From an uncultured Rhodospirillales bacterium (lineage in GTDB: Bacteria; Pseudomonadota; Alphaproteobacteria; Rhodospirillales; UBA2165): a stretch of DNA of 64,000 nt. This document shows positions 51,901 to 60,963 of this stretch, in pieces. Each line of letters opens with the position of its first letter. The stretch's first letter is position 1. The position numbers and the translations under genes were made by a program. The notes under the pieces are model-generated. The model was not told the DNA's origin and made no database searches. It was given only the letters and a program-made list of their open reading frames with translations. The stretch is from the NCBI GenBank assembly GCA_913055735.1, contig CAJXKD010000001.1, positions 1,240,001 through 1,304,000 on the forward strand, given 5' to 3'.

Positions 51901-52456
51901 CATTCAACGCCTCGATACGCTCTTCCTGAGACGTGACGTCATCCCGGTAGGTCACCGTGCCGTTCTCGATGACGAAATTCTCGACGACGATGGCCGGCGC
52001 CTCACCCGTACTGCTACTGCCATCCGCACCCGAACGGCCGCCGTCTGACGGTAAAGATTGAGAGGACGCCGGCGAGAACGTCATATTGGTCCGGCCATCG
52101 GCGAACCGCTGAAGATGGATCACAGGATCGACGAGCCGTATGCCGTGGACCTGAATATTGCCGCCGAGAAGGGGCAACAACGCCACCCGGACCTCAAGCG
52201 ATTTTAGCGACACCATCTGGGGCGCCGCGGCGCCCCTGACGTTGGCCACATGCACATCGTTTACCCGAAGCCCAGGGGTCGGCAGGACGGAGAATTCGAT
52301 GTCGCCGCGAATATCGAGATCGCGGCCGGTGCTTTCCTTGGCGCGGGAAACAATCTCCGTCTTGTACTGGTTCCAATCGATAAAGCTTGGAACGATCAGC
52401 ACAGCGGCGATCAACAGGATCAACAATCCGGCGACTACACCGAGAATTTTTTTCAA
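48899..52456 (-). CDS. AsmA-family inner-membrane protein
   Basis: About 1185 residues. The N-terminal anchor LKKILGVVAGLLILLIAAVL is followed by the AsmA landmark NQYKTEIVSRAKESTGRDL, and long beta-rich repeats fill the rest, with a C-terminal AsmA_2 block (DLSANGRSVADLVSTLGGAG). Such proteins bridge inner and outer membrane for lipid transport. TTG 52456 is chosen: CGGAG lies 7 nt upstream and the anchor begins at once. The longer frame from 52588 adds 44 residues unlike the family. The C-terminus is Gln/Lys-rich. Confidence 0.9.
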   Translation of the reverse strand: MKKILGVVAGLLILLIAAVLIVPSFIDWNQYKTEIVSRAKESTGRDLDIRGDIEFSVLPTPGLRVNDVHVANVRGAAAPQMVSLKSLEVRVALLPLLGGNIQVHGIRLVDPVIHLQRFADGRTNMTFSPASSQSLPSDGGRSGADGSSSTGEAPAIVVENFVIENGTVTYRDDVTSQEERIEALNGRMTAASLMGPMEASGSLVARNIPLSFKVSTGTFVQRRTLPFTAEIEFVPGEVKTKFAGTLSGLTDAPRLKGTFEASGENLRQFAGAFTGAPMLPGLMARPFTLEAAVSGSQEGAEINDLNVSLADTKASGEVTASFGNMIEADLKLTVNRLDLDEFLVVPAGNGQPVEPAKLPPSSESPVSPKAGAPKHAKPAEAGIPKNLAAHLNLSVGSTTFRGGLISEAQVDVSVANGEITVNQMSAQLPGASDLAVFGFVTMPGGAPQFDGTMDVSTNDLRAVLGWLGVDAPPIARDRLRKLVFAGKVTATPAELRLNQIDLNIDTTRIKGAATVALRERLAVGANLVIDQANLDAYLPGASGANGGVGSESSRSGSSSASNAKTSGQIVGPSAVNPLAGLTALNVIDANLKATLGVLTYRGIPIRDIRFDGTAFDGKLTVRELRIADAAGVSASLSGAVTGLNEAVSAASPRLDDMTVETNSKNLAQFFKTAGIAIPFNASGLGAVSMKGTFSGTPSDLAAKSTISAAGGTYSLDGRIGTQDLLPALDTSIRIQHSSLQRLMRVTGINYNPAGNLGGIDLAARISGTPLKLSITDLSGSVADTSLAGSIEGTFDRARPRFVADLTTGVLQIDRFLPAQRRASFDPAAPRVRHALLRVPEGFDVRSLIQRVATEVHQRWSTSPIDLSVLGLADADVTLKSKALAYQKYRLDDADLTASLTNGVLTAKRLTGALYGGALEANGRLASGNGGGQYAAKLEVDGLNLPTAMKALGIAAFGSGKMTAMADLSANGRSVADLVSTLGGAGQVSLARIDPLSRGGGIFLGPLIRILAPLNSLVAGKQGASLADISTSFKIDKGVAGFDDLKISSGIATGGASGSIDLPAWRIDTSGEVKMEQTLLTALVAQGGRLPERLPFKISGNLDAPNVKLETGGLGGIAIPGLDKLRNKEGIGQIVDQILPGILGGGQTAPQSDTKSDVQSEPEKAQEQPKPKVDDFIKGILKGLGR

Positions 52457-52663
52457 TTTATTACTCCGATATCCGCCATTTGCGGCCGATACGTTGGTTC
52501 CGGGCGTTACGCCCGTTGACGTACCCCGATTGGGCGTCCGATCCAAGGGCTTGATTCTAAAGTTTGGCCGAAAAGTGGGCAAATTCAATCCCGGGATGCC
52601 GCTATGTATAAAGTGATACGGCTGAGGCGGTGATTGTCAGTGCCCAAACGGCATTCTATTTAG

Positions 52664-54049
52664 ATGTATCTGAGGTTTTTTCGGCCTCCATTTAGGCCGC
52701 CCGCAACGACGATCAAAGAGGACGCCACCATCGATACCGCCCCCGGCAACCAGACCAGTCGCCTTCTGGACCATGGTATGCTGCGCGCGTTTCGGCATCG
52801 GGATTTCACGCTCTATGCCTTCTCCGGACTGATTTCCAATATCGGTCTATGGTTCCAGCGTACCGGCGTTCAGTGGCTGACTTGGTCACTGACCGAATCC
52901 TATGCATGGCTCGGCGCAATCGCCATGGCCGAAGCCATCACGGTCACCTTTTGCTTGCCTTTATTCGGAACCGTTGTCGACCGCGCCAACCGTTTGCATC
53001 TTGCGCGCATCAGCCAAGTCATCATGATCGCGCTTGCCGGGGTGTTCGCTACCCTCACAATCCTCGATTGGATATCCGTTTGGATTCTGTTCGGCCTGAT
53101 GATGCTGAATGGTATCTCGGAATCCTTCTGGACTCCCATCCGCATGTCTATGGCACCCAGTCTGGTGCCGCGCGACGATCTTTCGTCGGCCATTGGAATC
53201 GGCTCCATTTTCTTCAACGTTGCTCAATTCGCCGGTCCCGCCATCGCCGGTATCATCATCCATCAGTTCGCGGTCGAAAGGGTGGGCATCGGCTATCTTT
53301 TCGCTCTCAACGGCCTCAGCTTCTTCGGCTACCTGTTCGTTCTTTTCAAGATTCAGTTGCGTGAACAGGACAGAAGCAAAAGCCGCCACGGGCGTTTCTT
53401 CTCGGATTTCAAGGATGGGCTGATCTACCTGACGAATAAGGCGGGATTAGGGCTGTTCATGCTTTGGATGCTGGCATCGACCTTTATCTTGCGGTCCTAT
53501 CGGGAACTATTGGCCGGTTTGGCAGGCGGGCTTTTCGATCAAGGCGCCAGCGGCTTCGCCTTCCTCCAGTCGGCGGCGGGGGCAGGGGCTATTGTCGGAT
53601 CTATCCTGGTGGCCAGTTCCAGCCGCGTAACCGGTATGACCCGCTTCCTATTCGTCGCCGCGTTCCTTGCCGTCGCGTTTTTGCTAACCCTATCCGTTGC
53701 AACGCATTTTTGGATGGCTGTTATAATTGTTGCGGCAATGAGTTGCGTCTCCTCCTACATCGGCATTGGCGGCCAAGTACTTGTGCAGAGCGCGATCCAT
53801 GGCGCGGTGCGTGGCCGGGTGATGAGCCTGTGGAGCGTATCGCTCCGCGCCGGCCCGTCCAGCGGCGCTTGGACCATCGGATTGTTCACCGGCATCTGGC
53901 ACATTCAAGCCGTGCTCGCGGGGGCCGCGCTTCTCTATTTCGCCGTTCTACTTGCTATATTCCGGCGGCGGCAACACCTCGCCGAAAACATGGAATCGCC
54001 TCCCACCGATGAACTCCCGGCGGGCTTGAGCGAAACGTCGGCAAACTGA
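52664..54049 (+). CDS. MFS transporter, EntS-like group (copy 1)
   Basis: 461 residues with about twelve hydrophobic helices, of the MFS_3 (transmembrane secretion effector) group. Motif-A-like GTVVDRANRLHLARISQ and SESFWTPIRMSMAPSLVPRDDL are visible. It is probably an exporter. It is followed by a paralog overlapping by 1 nt. A first 30 residues of basic, Pro-rich sequence precede TM1, so a later start near GMLRAF is possible. Confidence 0.85.
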   Translation: MYLRFFRPPFRPPATTIKEDATIDTAPGNQTSRLLDHGMLRAFRHRDFTLYAFSGLISNIGLWFQRTGVQWLTWSLTESYAWLGAIAMAEAITVTFCLPLFGTVVDRANRLHLARISQVIMIALAGVFATLTILDWISVWILFGLMMLNGISESFWTPIRMSMAPSLVPRDDLSSAIGIGSIFFNVAQFAGPAIAGIIIHQFAVERVGIGYLFALNGLSFFGYLFVLFKIQLREQDRSKSRHGRFFSDFKDGLIYLTNKAGLGLFMLWMLASTFILRSYRELLAGLAGGLFDQGASGFAFLQSAAGAGAIVGSILVASSSRVTGMTRFLFVAAFLAVAFLLTLSVATHFWMAVIIVAAMSCVSSYIGIGGQVLVQSAIHGAVRGRVMSLWSVSLRAGPSSGAWTIGLFTGIWHIQAVLAGAALLYFAVLLAIFRRRQHLAENMESPPTDELPAGLSETSAN

Positions 54050-55299
54050 TGAGCCGCTCTCTCTCCTCTTACGGGATGTTGCGCGCCTTCCGTCACCGCG
54101 ATTTCGCGCTGTTCGCCCTGGGCGGCTGGTCCTCTTCCATGGGGCTGTGGGTACAGCGGATCGCCGTCGCCTGGCTTACCTGGGAATTGACCAAATCCGG
54201 TACTTGGCTAGGTATCGTCGCGGCGGCGGAGGCCATTCCGACCATCGCGCTGATCCCTTTTGCCGGGGTAATCATGGACCGGTTCGAGCGGCTTACGGTC
54301 GCGCGGTTCATTCAGATCGGCGGATTGTTGGTTTCGGCGATCCTCGCCCTTCTAACGTTCGCCGGATGGATCAACGCGCCCTTGCTCGCCGTTCTGATGA
54401 TCTTCAGCGGTGCGACCGAAGCTTTTTGGACACCAGCCCGGTTGACCATCGCGCCCAATCTCGTGCCACGCGAAGACTTGGCAGCCGCGTCCAGCATCGG
54501 CGCCATCATGTTCAATTTGTCCCGCATCTTCGGCCCGATGATTTCCGGCGTGATCATTCACATCGCGGGTCCCGCGCCGGCCTTCGCGTTCAATGCCGTG
54601 TCATTCGGCATCTTCCTGATCATCCTGTTCATGATTCAGTTGCAGCAACAGGAACAACAATCTCGCCGGGGCACGACGGTGTTCGGCGACCTCAAGGATG
54701 GCATCCTTTATCTGATGAGCCAGTCGAGCATGCTGTCCCTATTTCTGTTCATGCTCGCCGCCGCGTTCTGTCTCAGAGGCTATATCGAACTGTTGCCCGG
54801 TTTTGCCGAGGAAGTTTTCGATCGCGGTCCCGGCGCCTTCACCATCCTGGTTTCGGCTTCAGGCATTGGCGCCATTGTCGGCGCCCTCTATGTCGGCAAC
54901 CGGCCTGGGATCGCCGGCCTGACCAGCGTCGTGTTCCTCGCTCTGCTGGTTCAAAGCGTTTTTCAGATCGCCTTTTCCGTCACCAGTATTTTCTGGATCG
55001 CCGTCGGCTTCTCGGCGGTGATGGGCGCAACGATCACCGTTTCCGGTATCGGCACGCAGATCCTGTTCCAAAATGCCGTGGCCGGCCATATGCGTGGCCG
55101 GGTCATGAGTCTGTGGGGATTGATCATCCGGGTTGCCCCGGCGCTGGGTACCATGGCAATGGGAACGCTGGCCGATTTTTGGGGGTTCCAAATTCCCGTG
55201 CTCATTGGCGCGGTTCTCTATCTGGTCCTATGGTTCGTCATTGCCCGTCGACGGGAACGTCTCGCCTACGACTTGGAAGCCGCACCCCCTACGTCTTAA
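54049..55299 (+). CDS. MFS transporter, EntS-like group (copy 2)
   Basis: 416 residues, same layout as copy 1 (GMLRAFRHRDFALFALGGW; AGVIMDRFERLTVARFIQ; EAFWTPARLTIAPNLVPREDL). Its ATG lies in the copy 1 stop (TGATG). The tandem pair may work as a heterodimer or handle related substrates. Its end overlaps the convergent oxoprolinase-like gene by 11 bp. Confidence 0.88.
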   Translation: MSRSLSSYGMLRAFRHRDFALFALGGWSSSMGLWVQRIAVAWLTWELTKSGTWLGIVAAAEAIPTIALIPFAGVIMDRFERLTVARFIQIGGLLVSAILALLTFAGWINAPLLAVLMIFSGATEAFWTPARLTIAPNLVPREDLAAASSIGAIMFNLSRIFGPMISGVIIHIAGPAPAFAFNAVSFGIFLIILFMIQLQQQEQQSRRGTTVFGDLKDGILYLMSQSSMLSLFLFMLAAAFCLRGYIELLPGFAEEVFDRGPGAFTILVSASGIGAIVGALYVGNRPGIAGLTSVVFLALLVQSVFQIAFSVTSIFWIAVGFSAVMGATITVSGIGTQILFQNAVAGHMRGRVMSLWGLIIRVAPALGTMAMGTLADFWGFQIPVLIGAVLYLVLWFVIARRRERLAYDLEAAPPTS

Positions 55300-58200
55300 C
55301 GCCGAACCCACCGCCGCCTGGCGTTTCGATGACGAAAACGTCTCCGGCCACCATCTCCGTGTTCGCCGTGGCGCCAAGATCATCGACGGACCCATCGCGC
55401 CGAAGGACAAATGTTTTGCCGACCGCGCCTGCGCCGCCGCCCGCCAGACCGAAGGGGGGCACTGTCCGCGATCCGGAAAGGATCGCCGCGGTCATCGGCT
55501 CGCGGAAACGCACCTTCCGCACGACGCCGTCGCCGCCACGGTGCTGCCCATCCCCACCGGAACCATTCCGGATTGAAAATTCCTCGAGCAGCACGGGGTA
55601 GCGGAACTCCAGCACCTCGGGATCGGTGAGACGGGTGTTGGTCATATGCGTGTGCACGGCGCTCGCCCCATCGAAATCGGGACCAGCCCCGGCGCCGCCG
55701 CAAATGGTCTCATAATACTGATGGCGGTCGTTGCCGAAGGTGAAGTTGTTCATCGTGCCCTGCGCCGACGCCAAGGCGCCCGCGGCGCCGAACAAGGCAT
55801 CGGTAATACATTGCGAGGTTTCCACATTGCCCGCCACCACCGCCGCCGGATACCGGGGCGCAAGCAATGAACCGTCCGGAATGATCAGGTCGAGCGGCTC
55901 CAAACAGCCGTCGTTCAACGGGATATCGTCATCCACCAGACACCGGAAAACATACAGGACAGCCGCACGGCAGACGGCGGTGGGCGCGTTGAAGTTGTTG
56001 TCCGATTGGGGCGAGGTGCCGGTGAAATCAATGGCGGCCCGCCGTGCCGCTCGATCGATACGGATCGCCACATTGATCTCGCTGCCGTTATCCATGGCGA
56101 CCGTGAACGCACCGTCGGGCAAGCGGTCGAGCACCCGGCGCACTGCCTCGGCGGCATTGTCTTTGACATACCCCATATAGGCTTGAACCACGTCGAGACC
56201 GAAATGATCGACCATGGAAAGAAGCTCGCGGACACCCATCTCATTGGCGGCGATCTGCGCCCTGAAGTCGGCGATATTCTGATTGGGATTGCGGGCCGGG
56301 TAGGGACCGCTGCTCAATAATTCGCGCAACGCCTGTTCGCGAAATGCACCTTTTTCAACAAGCTTGAAACCGTCGATGAGCACGCCTTCCTCTTCCACCG
56401 ACCGGCTGGCCGGCGGCATGGAGCCGGGCGTGATCCCACCGATATCCGCATGGTGCCCCCGCGACCCGACGTAGAAAAGACGCTCCCGCCCCGAAGCATC
56501 GAACACCGGCGTAATCACCGTGACATCGGGTAAATGCGTGCCGCCATTGTAGGGTGCATTGAGCGCAAAGACGTCGCCGGGGGCCATAGTTTCGCCATGA
56601 GCCTTGATGATTGCCTGAACGCTCTCTCCCATGGAACCGAGATGAACCGGCAAATGCGGCGCATTGGCAATCAACCCGCCGGCAGCGTCGAAAACCGCAC
56701 AAGAAAAATCGAGCCGCTCCTTGATATTGACCGACGTCGCAGTATTAGCGAGCACCGCGCCCATCTGTTCGGCGACGGACATGAACAGATTGTTGAACAC
56801 TTCGAGCATCACCGGATCGGCAGCGGTGCCGATGGCGTGGCGCGCGGGACGCGCCACAACGCGGCTCAACACGAGATGCCCGAGCTCGTTGACCCGGGCC
56901 TGCCAGCCCGGCTCGACAATGGTGGTCGCGGTCGCTTCAGAGATAATGGCGGGACCATCAACTGCCGTCCCGGTCCTTAGATCATCGCGGGCAAATACCG
57001 GCGTAGGTACCTGCGCGCCGTCGAAGACGGTCGGCACCATTTCCAACGGCACCGGCGCTTCGCCGGTCTGATCCGACAACGGCCGGTCGGCAACCCGATC
57101 GGTTGCGCCGGCAGCTTCGACAGTTACGGCCTCGACGATCAAATCACGCTCCGGTTCGGCAAAGCCGAAGCGTGTCCGATGGGCATCCTCGAACGTTGCG
57201 CGCAAAGAACCCGCATCACCGAACGTAATCTCCAGGGCTGTATCCGTTCCCGCATACCGCAGATGGACACGCCGGATCACGGTTTGTCCGGCGGCGGGAA
57301 TGCCCTGATCTTCAAGCGCCGCCCGCACCGCCGTCTCGAGATCGGCAAAGTGTTGTTCCAGCGCCGCCCCATCATCGTCGTCCAGCGGCTTTTCGACCGC
57401 CGCTTCACGAATGGCACGGACCTCGGCAAGCCCCATGCCGTACGCCGATAGCACCCCAGCGAGCGGATGGATGAAGACGGTTTCCATACCCAATGCGTCG
57501 GCCACCCGGCAGGCGTGCTGTCCCCCCGCACCGCCGAAACAGACGAGTGTGTATTCCGTCACGTCGTATCCCCGCTGCACCGAGATGCGTTTGATGGCGT
57601 TGGCCATATTGTCTACGGCAATGGTGAGAAACCCCTCGGCTACGTCCTCCGGTGTTCTAACCTCACCGGTGGCCGCACCGATCTCGTTCGCAAGCGCCGC
57701 GAACTTGTTCGCCACCGCGACTACATCGAGGGGCCGGTCGGCGGTCGGCCCGAACACGCGGGGAAAATGATCCGGCTGCAAACGGCCGAGCATGACATTG
57801 GCATCGGTAACGGTGAGCGGACCCCCGCGACCATAGGCGGCCGGCCCCGGGTCGGCGCCCGCCGATTCCGGGCCAACGCGGAAGCGCGCGCCGTCGAACC
57901 GCAGGACAGATCCGCCGCCCGCCGCGACCGTGTGAATGCGCATCATGGGCGCCTGCAGACGGACACCGGCGACGGTGGTATCGAACGTCCGCTCATAATC
58001 ACCCGCATAGTGCGACACATCCGTCGACGTACCGCCCATATCGAAGCCGATAATCCTGTCGAAGCCCGCCATCGCCGACGTGCCGACCGCGCCGACGACA
58101 CCACCTGCCGGTCCTGAAAGAATACTGTCCTTGCCCCGGAACAGGTGGGCATCGGTCAGCCCGCCATTGGACTGCATGAACATCACGTTCACACCCGGCA

Positions 58201-58888
58201 AGGCTTCGCAGACCCGATCAACATATCGGCGCAGGATGGGGGAAAGATAGGCGTCCACCACCGTGGTGTCGCCGCGCGCCACGATCTTCATCAAAGGGCT
58301 GACCTCATGCGATGCCGACACTTGCGTGAACCCGATTTCGCGGGCCAACGCCGATACGGCCCGCTCGTGCGCGGGATAGCGATAGGCATGCATGAAAACG
58401 ACGGCAACCGCGCGGAACCCCGCATCGAAAGCTTCTTGGAGCACGCGCCGGGCCTCCTCCAGGTTCAGCCCCTCAAGTTCGGTGCCGTGGACACCGATAC
58501 GGCCCGTCATCTCCACGACACGCTCATAAAGTTGATCGGGAAGCTGGATATTCAGTGCGAACAGGTCGGGACGGTTCTGGTAGCCGATGCGCAGCACATC
58601 GCCGAACCCGCGGTTGGTCACCAGAAGGGTCGGCGTCCCGTCACGTTCCAGAAGCGCGTTGGTGGCGACCGTCGTGCCCATTTTGACCGCGCGAATACGA
58701 TTTGCCGGGATGGCGGTGCCGGGCGCGACGCCGAGGATGCGGCGGATCCCCTCGATCGCCGCGTCCCCATATTGGTCGGAATTTTCCGACAAAAGCTTTT
58801 CCGTGACCAACCCGCCATCAGGGGCCCGCGCGACGATGTCGGTGAAGGTGCCGCCCCGGTCGATCCAGAATTGCCATTGGTCGGTCAT
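55289..58888 (-). CDS. Hydantoinase/oxoprolinase, fused A and B domains
   Basis: 1199 residues: a HyuA-type ATPase half (DRGGTFTD near the N-terminus; GFDMGGTSTDVSH; GGAGGQHACRVADALGM) and a HyuB half from about 690 (PVMLEVFNNLFMSVAEQMG; NAPYNGGTHLPDVTVI; ETICGGAGAGPDFDG). This matches 5-oxoprolinase and N-methylhydantoinase enzymes that use ATP to open cyclic amides. The substrate is not settled. No other hydantoin or pyroglutamate gene is near. Confidence 0.92.
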   Translation of the reverse strand: MTDQWQFWIDRGGTFTDIVARAPDGGLVTEKLLSENSDQYGDAAIEGIRRILGVAPGTAIPANRIRAVKMGTTVATNALLERDGTPTLLVTNRGFGDVLRIGYQNRPDLFALNIQLPDQLYERVVEMTGRIGVHGTELEGLNLEEARRVLQEAFDAGFRAVAVVFMHAYRYPAHERAVSALAREIGFTQVSASHEVSPLMKIVARGDTTVVDAYLSPILRRYVDRVCEALPGVNVMFMQSNGGLTDAHLFRGKDSILSGPAGGVVGAVGTSAMAGFDRIIGFDMGGTSTDVSHYAGDYERTFDTTVAGVRLQAPMMRIHTVAAGGGSVLRFDGARFRVGPESAGADPGPAAYGRGGPLTVTDANVMLGRLQPDHFPRVFGPTADRPLDVVAVANKFAALANEIGAATGEVRTPEDVAEGFLTIAVDNMANAIKRISVQRGYDVTEYTLVCFGGAGGQHACRVADALGMETVFIHPLAGVLSAYGMGLAEVRAIREAAVEKPLDDDDGAALEQHFADLETAVRAALEDQGIPAAGQTVIRRVHLRYAGTDTALEITFGDAGSLRATFEDAHRTRFGFAEPERDLIVEAVTVEAAGATDRVADRPLSDQTGEAPVPLEMVPTVFDGAQVPTPVFARDDLRTGTAVDGPAIISEATATTIVEPGWQARVNELGHLVLSRVVARPARHAIGTAADPVMLEVFNNLFMSVAEQMGAVLANTATSVNIKERLDFSCAVFDAAGGLIANAPHLPVHLGSMGESVQAIIKAHGETMAPGDVFALNAPYNGGTHLPDVTVITPVFDASGRERLFYVGSRGHHADIGGITPGSMPPASRSVEEEGVLIDGFKLVEKGAFREQALRELLSSGPYPARNPNQNIADFRAQIAANEMGVRELLSMVDHFGLDVVQAYMGYVKDNAAEAVRRVLDRLPDGAFTVAMDNGSEINVAIRIDRAARRAAIDFTGTSPQSDNNFNAPTAVCRAAVLYVFRCLVDDDIPLNDGCLEPLDLIIPDGSLLAPRYPAAVVAGNVETSQCITDALFGAAGALASAQGTMNNFTFGNDRHQYYETICGGAGAGPDFDGASAVHTHMTNTRLTDPEVLEFRYPVLLEEFSIRNGSGGDGQHRGGDGVVRKVRFREPMTAAILSGSRTVPPFGLAGGGAGAVGKTFVLRRDGSVDDLGATANTEMVAGDVFVIETPGGGGFGVKT

Positions 58889-59175
58889 GTGAATTAAATG
58901 CTTGTCGAAAAACCAAGATCACGTCAGCACGCATACAAACCACGGAACCCCGTCAAGGCAAGCCCGCAGACGGGAACCGCTCACCAACTATTTATTATTG
59001 TCCGCTTGTGCCAATCCTGGATCGTGCTTATATGACCAGCGAAATTTCTCGACGCGTTTGGCGATATTCGCCGAGGCCCGACCGGCCTAGACTTCAGTAT
59101 TCCAGACATCGCGGGAATTTTTCACCGCCGCAACGGTTGCGGCGGTGTATTTTATGACTACCAAGGAACGACACT
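58889..59175. other. Cold-shock gene leader and promoter region
   Basis: About 290 bases upstream of the cold-shock gene, divergent from the oxoprolinase gene. It includes a stable hairpin at 59123-59147 ending 28 nt before the start codon, and otherwise no gene. A long leader is usual for cold-shock genes. Confidence 0.5.
59123..59147 (+). promoter_or_regulatory. Stable hairpin in the cold-shock leader
   Basis: CACCGCCGCA and TGCGGCGGTG form a 10-bp stem around ACGGT. It precedes TATTTTATG and lies just before the ribosome site AAGGAACGAC. It may act as a temperature-sensitive leader element or as an upstream terminator. Confidence 0.45.
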
Positions 59176-59385
59176 ATGGCAACCGGAACTGTTAAATGGT
59201 TCAACGCCCAGAAGGGCTACGGCTTCATCGAGCCGGACGATAAATCCCGTGACGTCTTCGTCCATATTTCCGCCGTCGAGAAAGCCGCGCTTAACAGCCT
59301 TCTCGAAGGGCAGCGCCTGCAATATGAGATCGAGCAAGGCCGTGACGGCCGCGCCAGCGCAGCTGAACTGTCGCTGATCGACTAA
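59176..59385 (+). CDS. Cold-shock domain protein (CspA family)
   Basis: A 69-residue single OB-fold nucleic-acid-binding protein with RNP1 (KGYGFI) and RNP2 (VFVHI). It binds single-stranded RNA and DNA as an RNA chaperone. AAGGAACG precedes the ATG. A classic intrinsic terminator follows, so it is monocistronic. Confidence 0.96.
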   Translation: MATGTVKWFNAQKGYGFIEPDDKSRDVFVHISAVEKAALNSLLEGQRLQYEIEQGRDGRASAAELSLID

Positions 59386-59413
59386 CACGGACATCGGTAA
59401 CGACGCCGTTATG

Positions 59414-59446
59414 TGGGCCCGTCAGCGACGGGCCCATGTTTTTTTT
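59414..59446 (+). terminator. Intrinsic terminator of the cold-shock gene
   Basis: TGGGCCCGTC and GACGGGCCCA form a 10-bp stem with an AGC loop, followed by TG and a run of eight T. This is the clearest Rho-independent terminator in the window. Confidence 0.92.
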
Positions 59447-59510
59447 GGGCATTTCGGAATTCACCTATCGGCGATATGGTATCGAGATCGTTCTGATCCG
59501 ATCGGGCCTA

Positions 59511-60029
59511 ATGAAAAAAACAAAGTCTACTTCGCGACAAATTATCGGCTGGCGGGAATGGATTTCCCTGCCGGACTTCGGCATTGACTGGATCAAAGCC
59601 AAAATCGACACCGGCGCCCGTACCTCCACTCTGCACGCATTCGATGTCGAACCCGTGACCGTGGACGGCGTCCGCTGCGTAAAGTTCAATGTCCATCCAC
59701 GACAGCGCCACAAAAAGCCCGAGGTCGAATGCGTTGCGCCCCTCGTCGAAGAGCGCGCCATCAAGAACTCGGGCGGCAAAACCGAAATGCGGTATGTAAT
59801 TGCCACGCGCCTACGTATCGGCGAATGGGAACAAGACATTGAACTGACGCTGACCAATCGCGATGAAATGACCTTCCGCATGTTGATTGGACGCGCGGCA
59901 ATACGTAAACACTACATTGTCAATCCCGGCGCCTCTTACCGCGCCGGACACAAAAAACCGCGCCAAAAGAAGAAACGGCCAGCCCAAAAGAACATTCGCC
60001 CGCGCAATAAGCATAAACTGTCAACATAA
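59511..60029 (+). CDS. RimB-like ATP-dependent zinc protease (RimK-linked)
   Basis: 172 residues of the COG4067/RimB group: the aspartic-protease-like [12 protein letters not shown] motif and [19 protein letters not shown]. The C-terminus is a strongly basic tail ([14 protein letters not shown]). In Pseudomonas RimB works with RimK in controlling ribosomal protein S6 glutamylation. The ATG at 59511 is chosen; no longer start is plausible because the terminator lies just upstream. RimK follows 28 nt later. Confidence 0.85.
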   Translation: MKKTKSTSRQIIGWREWISLPDFGIDWIKAKIDTGARTSTLHAFDVEPVTVDGVRCVKFNVHPRQRHKKPEVECVAPLVEERAIKNSGGKTEMRYVIATRLRIGEWEQDIELTLTNRDEMTFRMLIGRAAIRKHYIVNPGASYRAGHKKPRQKKKRPAQKNIRPRNKHKLST

Positions 60030-60057
60030 CACCAGCCATAGAGAGGAGAAATCGGCC

Positions 60058-60963
60058 ATGAAAATCGCCATGCTCGCCCGCAATCCTAACCTCTATTCCC
60101 ACCGGCGGCTGGTGGAGGAGGCCGAGGCGCGCGGCCACGAGATTCAGATCATCAATACGCTGCGCGTGTACATGAACATCACCTCGCACCGTCCCGAAAT
60201 AAGATACGGCGGCGACATTCTCCCGAAATTCGATGCCGTCATTCCGCGTATCGGGGCTTCCATCACCTTCTATGGCCTGGCGGTACTACGTCAGTTCGAG
60301 ATGATGGGCGTCTGGCCATTGAACGAGTCAGTCGCCATCGGCCGCTCACGCGACAAGCTGCGCAGCCTGCAGCTTCTGTCACGGGAAGGTGTCGGCCTGC
60401 CCGTAACAGGCTTTGCCCACAATGCCCATGACACCGAGGACATCATGGAGATGGTCGGCGGGGCGCCGCTGGTCATTAAGTTACTCGAGGGCACACAGGG
60501 GATCGGTGTCATCCTCGGCGAAACGCGCAGCGCCGCAAAAAGTACCATCGAAGCCTTCCGTGGTGCCAAACAGAACATCCTGGTGCAGGAATTCATCAAG
60601 GAAGCCAAAGGCGTCGACATCCGGTGCCTGGTTATTGGCGGCAAGGTGGTGGGGGCGATGATGCGTAAGGGAGCAGCTGACGAGTTCCGCTCCAACCTTC
60701 ATCGCGGCGGTCGTGCCGAAGCCATCAAGATCACCTCGGAAGAGCGGTCAACGGCGGCACGCGCCGCGAAATGCCTCGGGCTTAACGTGGCCGGTGTCGA
60801 CATTCTGCGATCCAACCACGGGCCCGTCATAATGGAAGTAAATTCCTCTCCCGGATTGGAAGGCATTGAGAAGGCCACCGATCTGAACATCGCCGGAAAG
60901 ACCATCGAGTTTCTGGAAAAACATGCCAAGCCAAACAAAACGAAAACCCGCGGCAAAGGCTAA
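60058..60963 (+). CDS. rimK: RimK-family ATP-grasp alpha-L-glutamate ligase
   Basis: 301 residues. ATP-grasp landmarks are [39 protein letters not shown] and [28 protein letters not shown]. RimK adds Glu residues to the C-terminus of S6 in E. coli. ATG 60058 has GAGGAG about 8 nt before it. It overlaps the downstream M14-like gene by 41 bp, so the three genes form one unit. Confidence 0.93.
   Translation: MKIAMLARNPNLYSHRRLVEEAEARGHEIQIINTLRVYMNITSHRPEIRYGGDILPKFDAVIPRIGASITFYGLAVLRQFEMMGVWPLNESVAIGRSRDKLRSLQLLSREGVGLPVTGFAHNAHDTEDIMEMVGGAPLVIKLLEGTQGIGVILGETRSAAKSTIEAFRGAKQNILVQEFIKEAKGVDIRCLVIGGKVVGAMMRKGAADEFRSNLHRGGRAEAIKITSEERSTAARAAKCLGLNVAGVDILRSNHGPVIMEVNSSPGLEGIEKATDLNIAGKTIEFLEKHAKPNKTKTRGKG

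Noticed and set aside
41966..52580. Shared short sequence TTTGGCCGAAAAG at about 41966 and 52564
   Set aside because: Two 13-base matches in 64 kb of GC-rich DNA, in unrelated contexts and without symmetry, are not enough to call a repeat family or regulatory site.
54147..55601. 484-codon plus-strand frame overlapping the second MFS gene in another frame
   Set aside because: Extremely Arg/His-rich with no hydrophobic helices; a frame shadow of the transporter.
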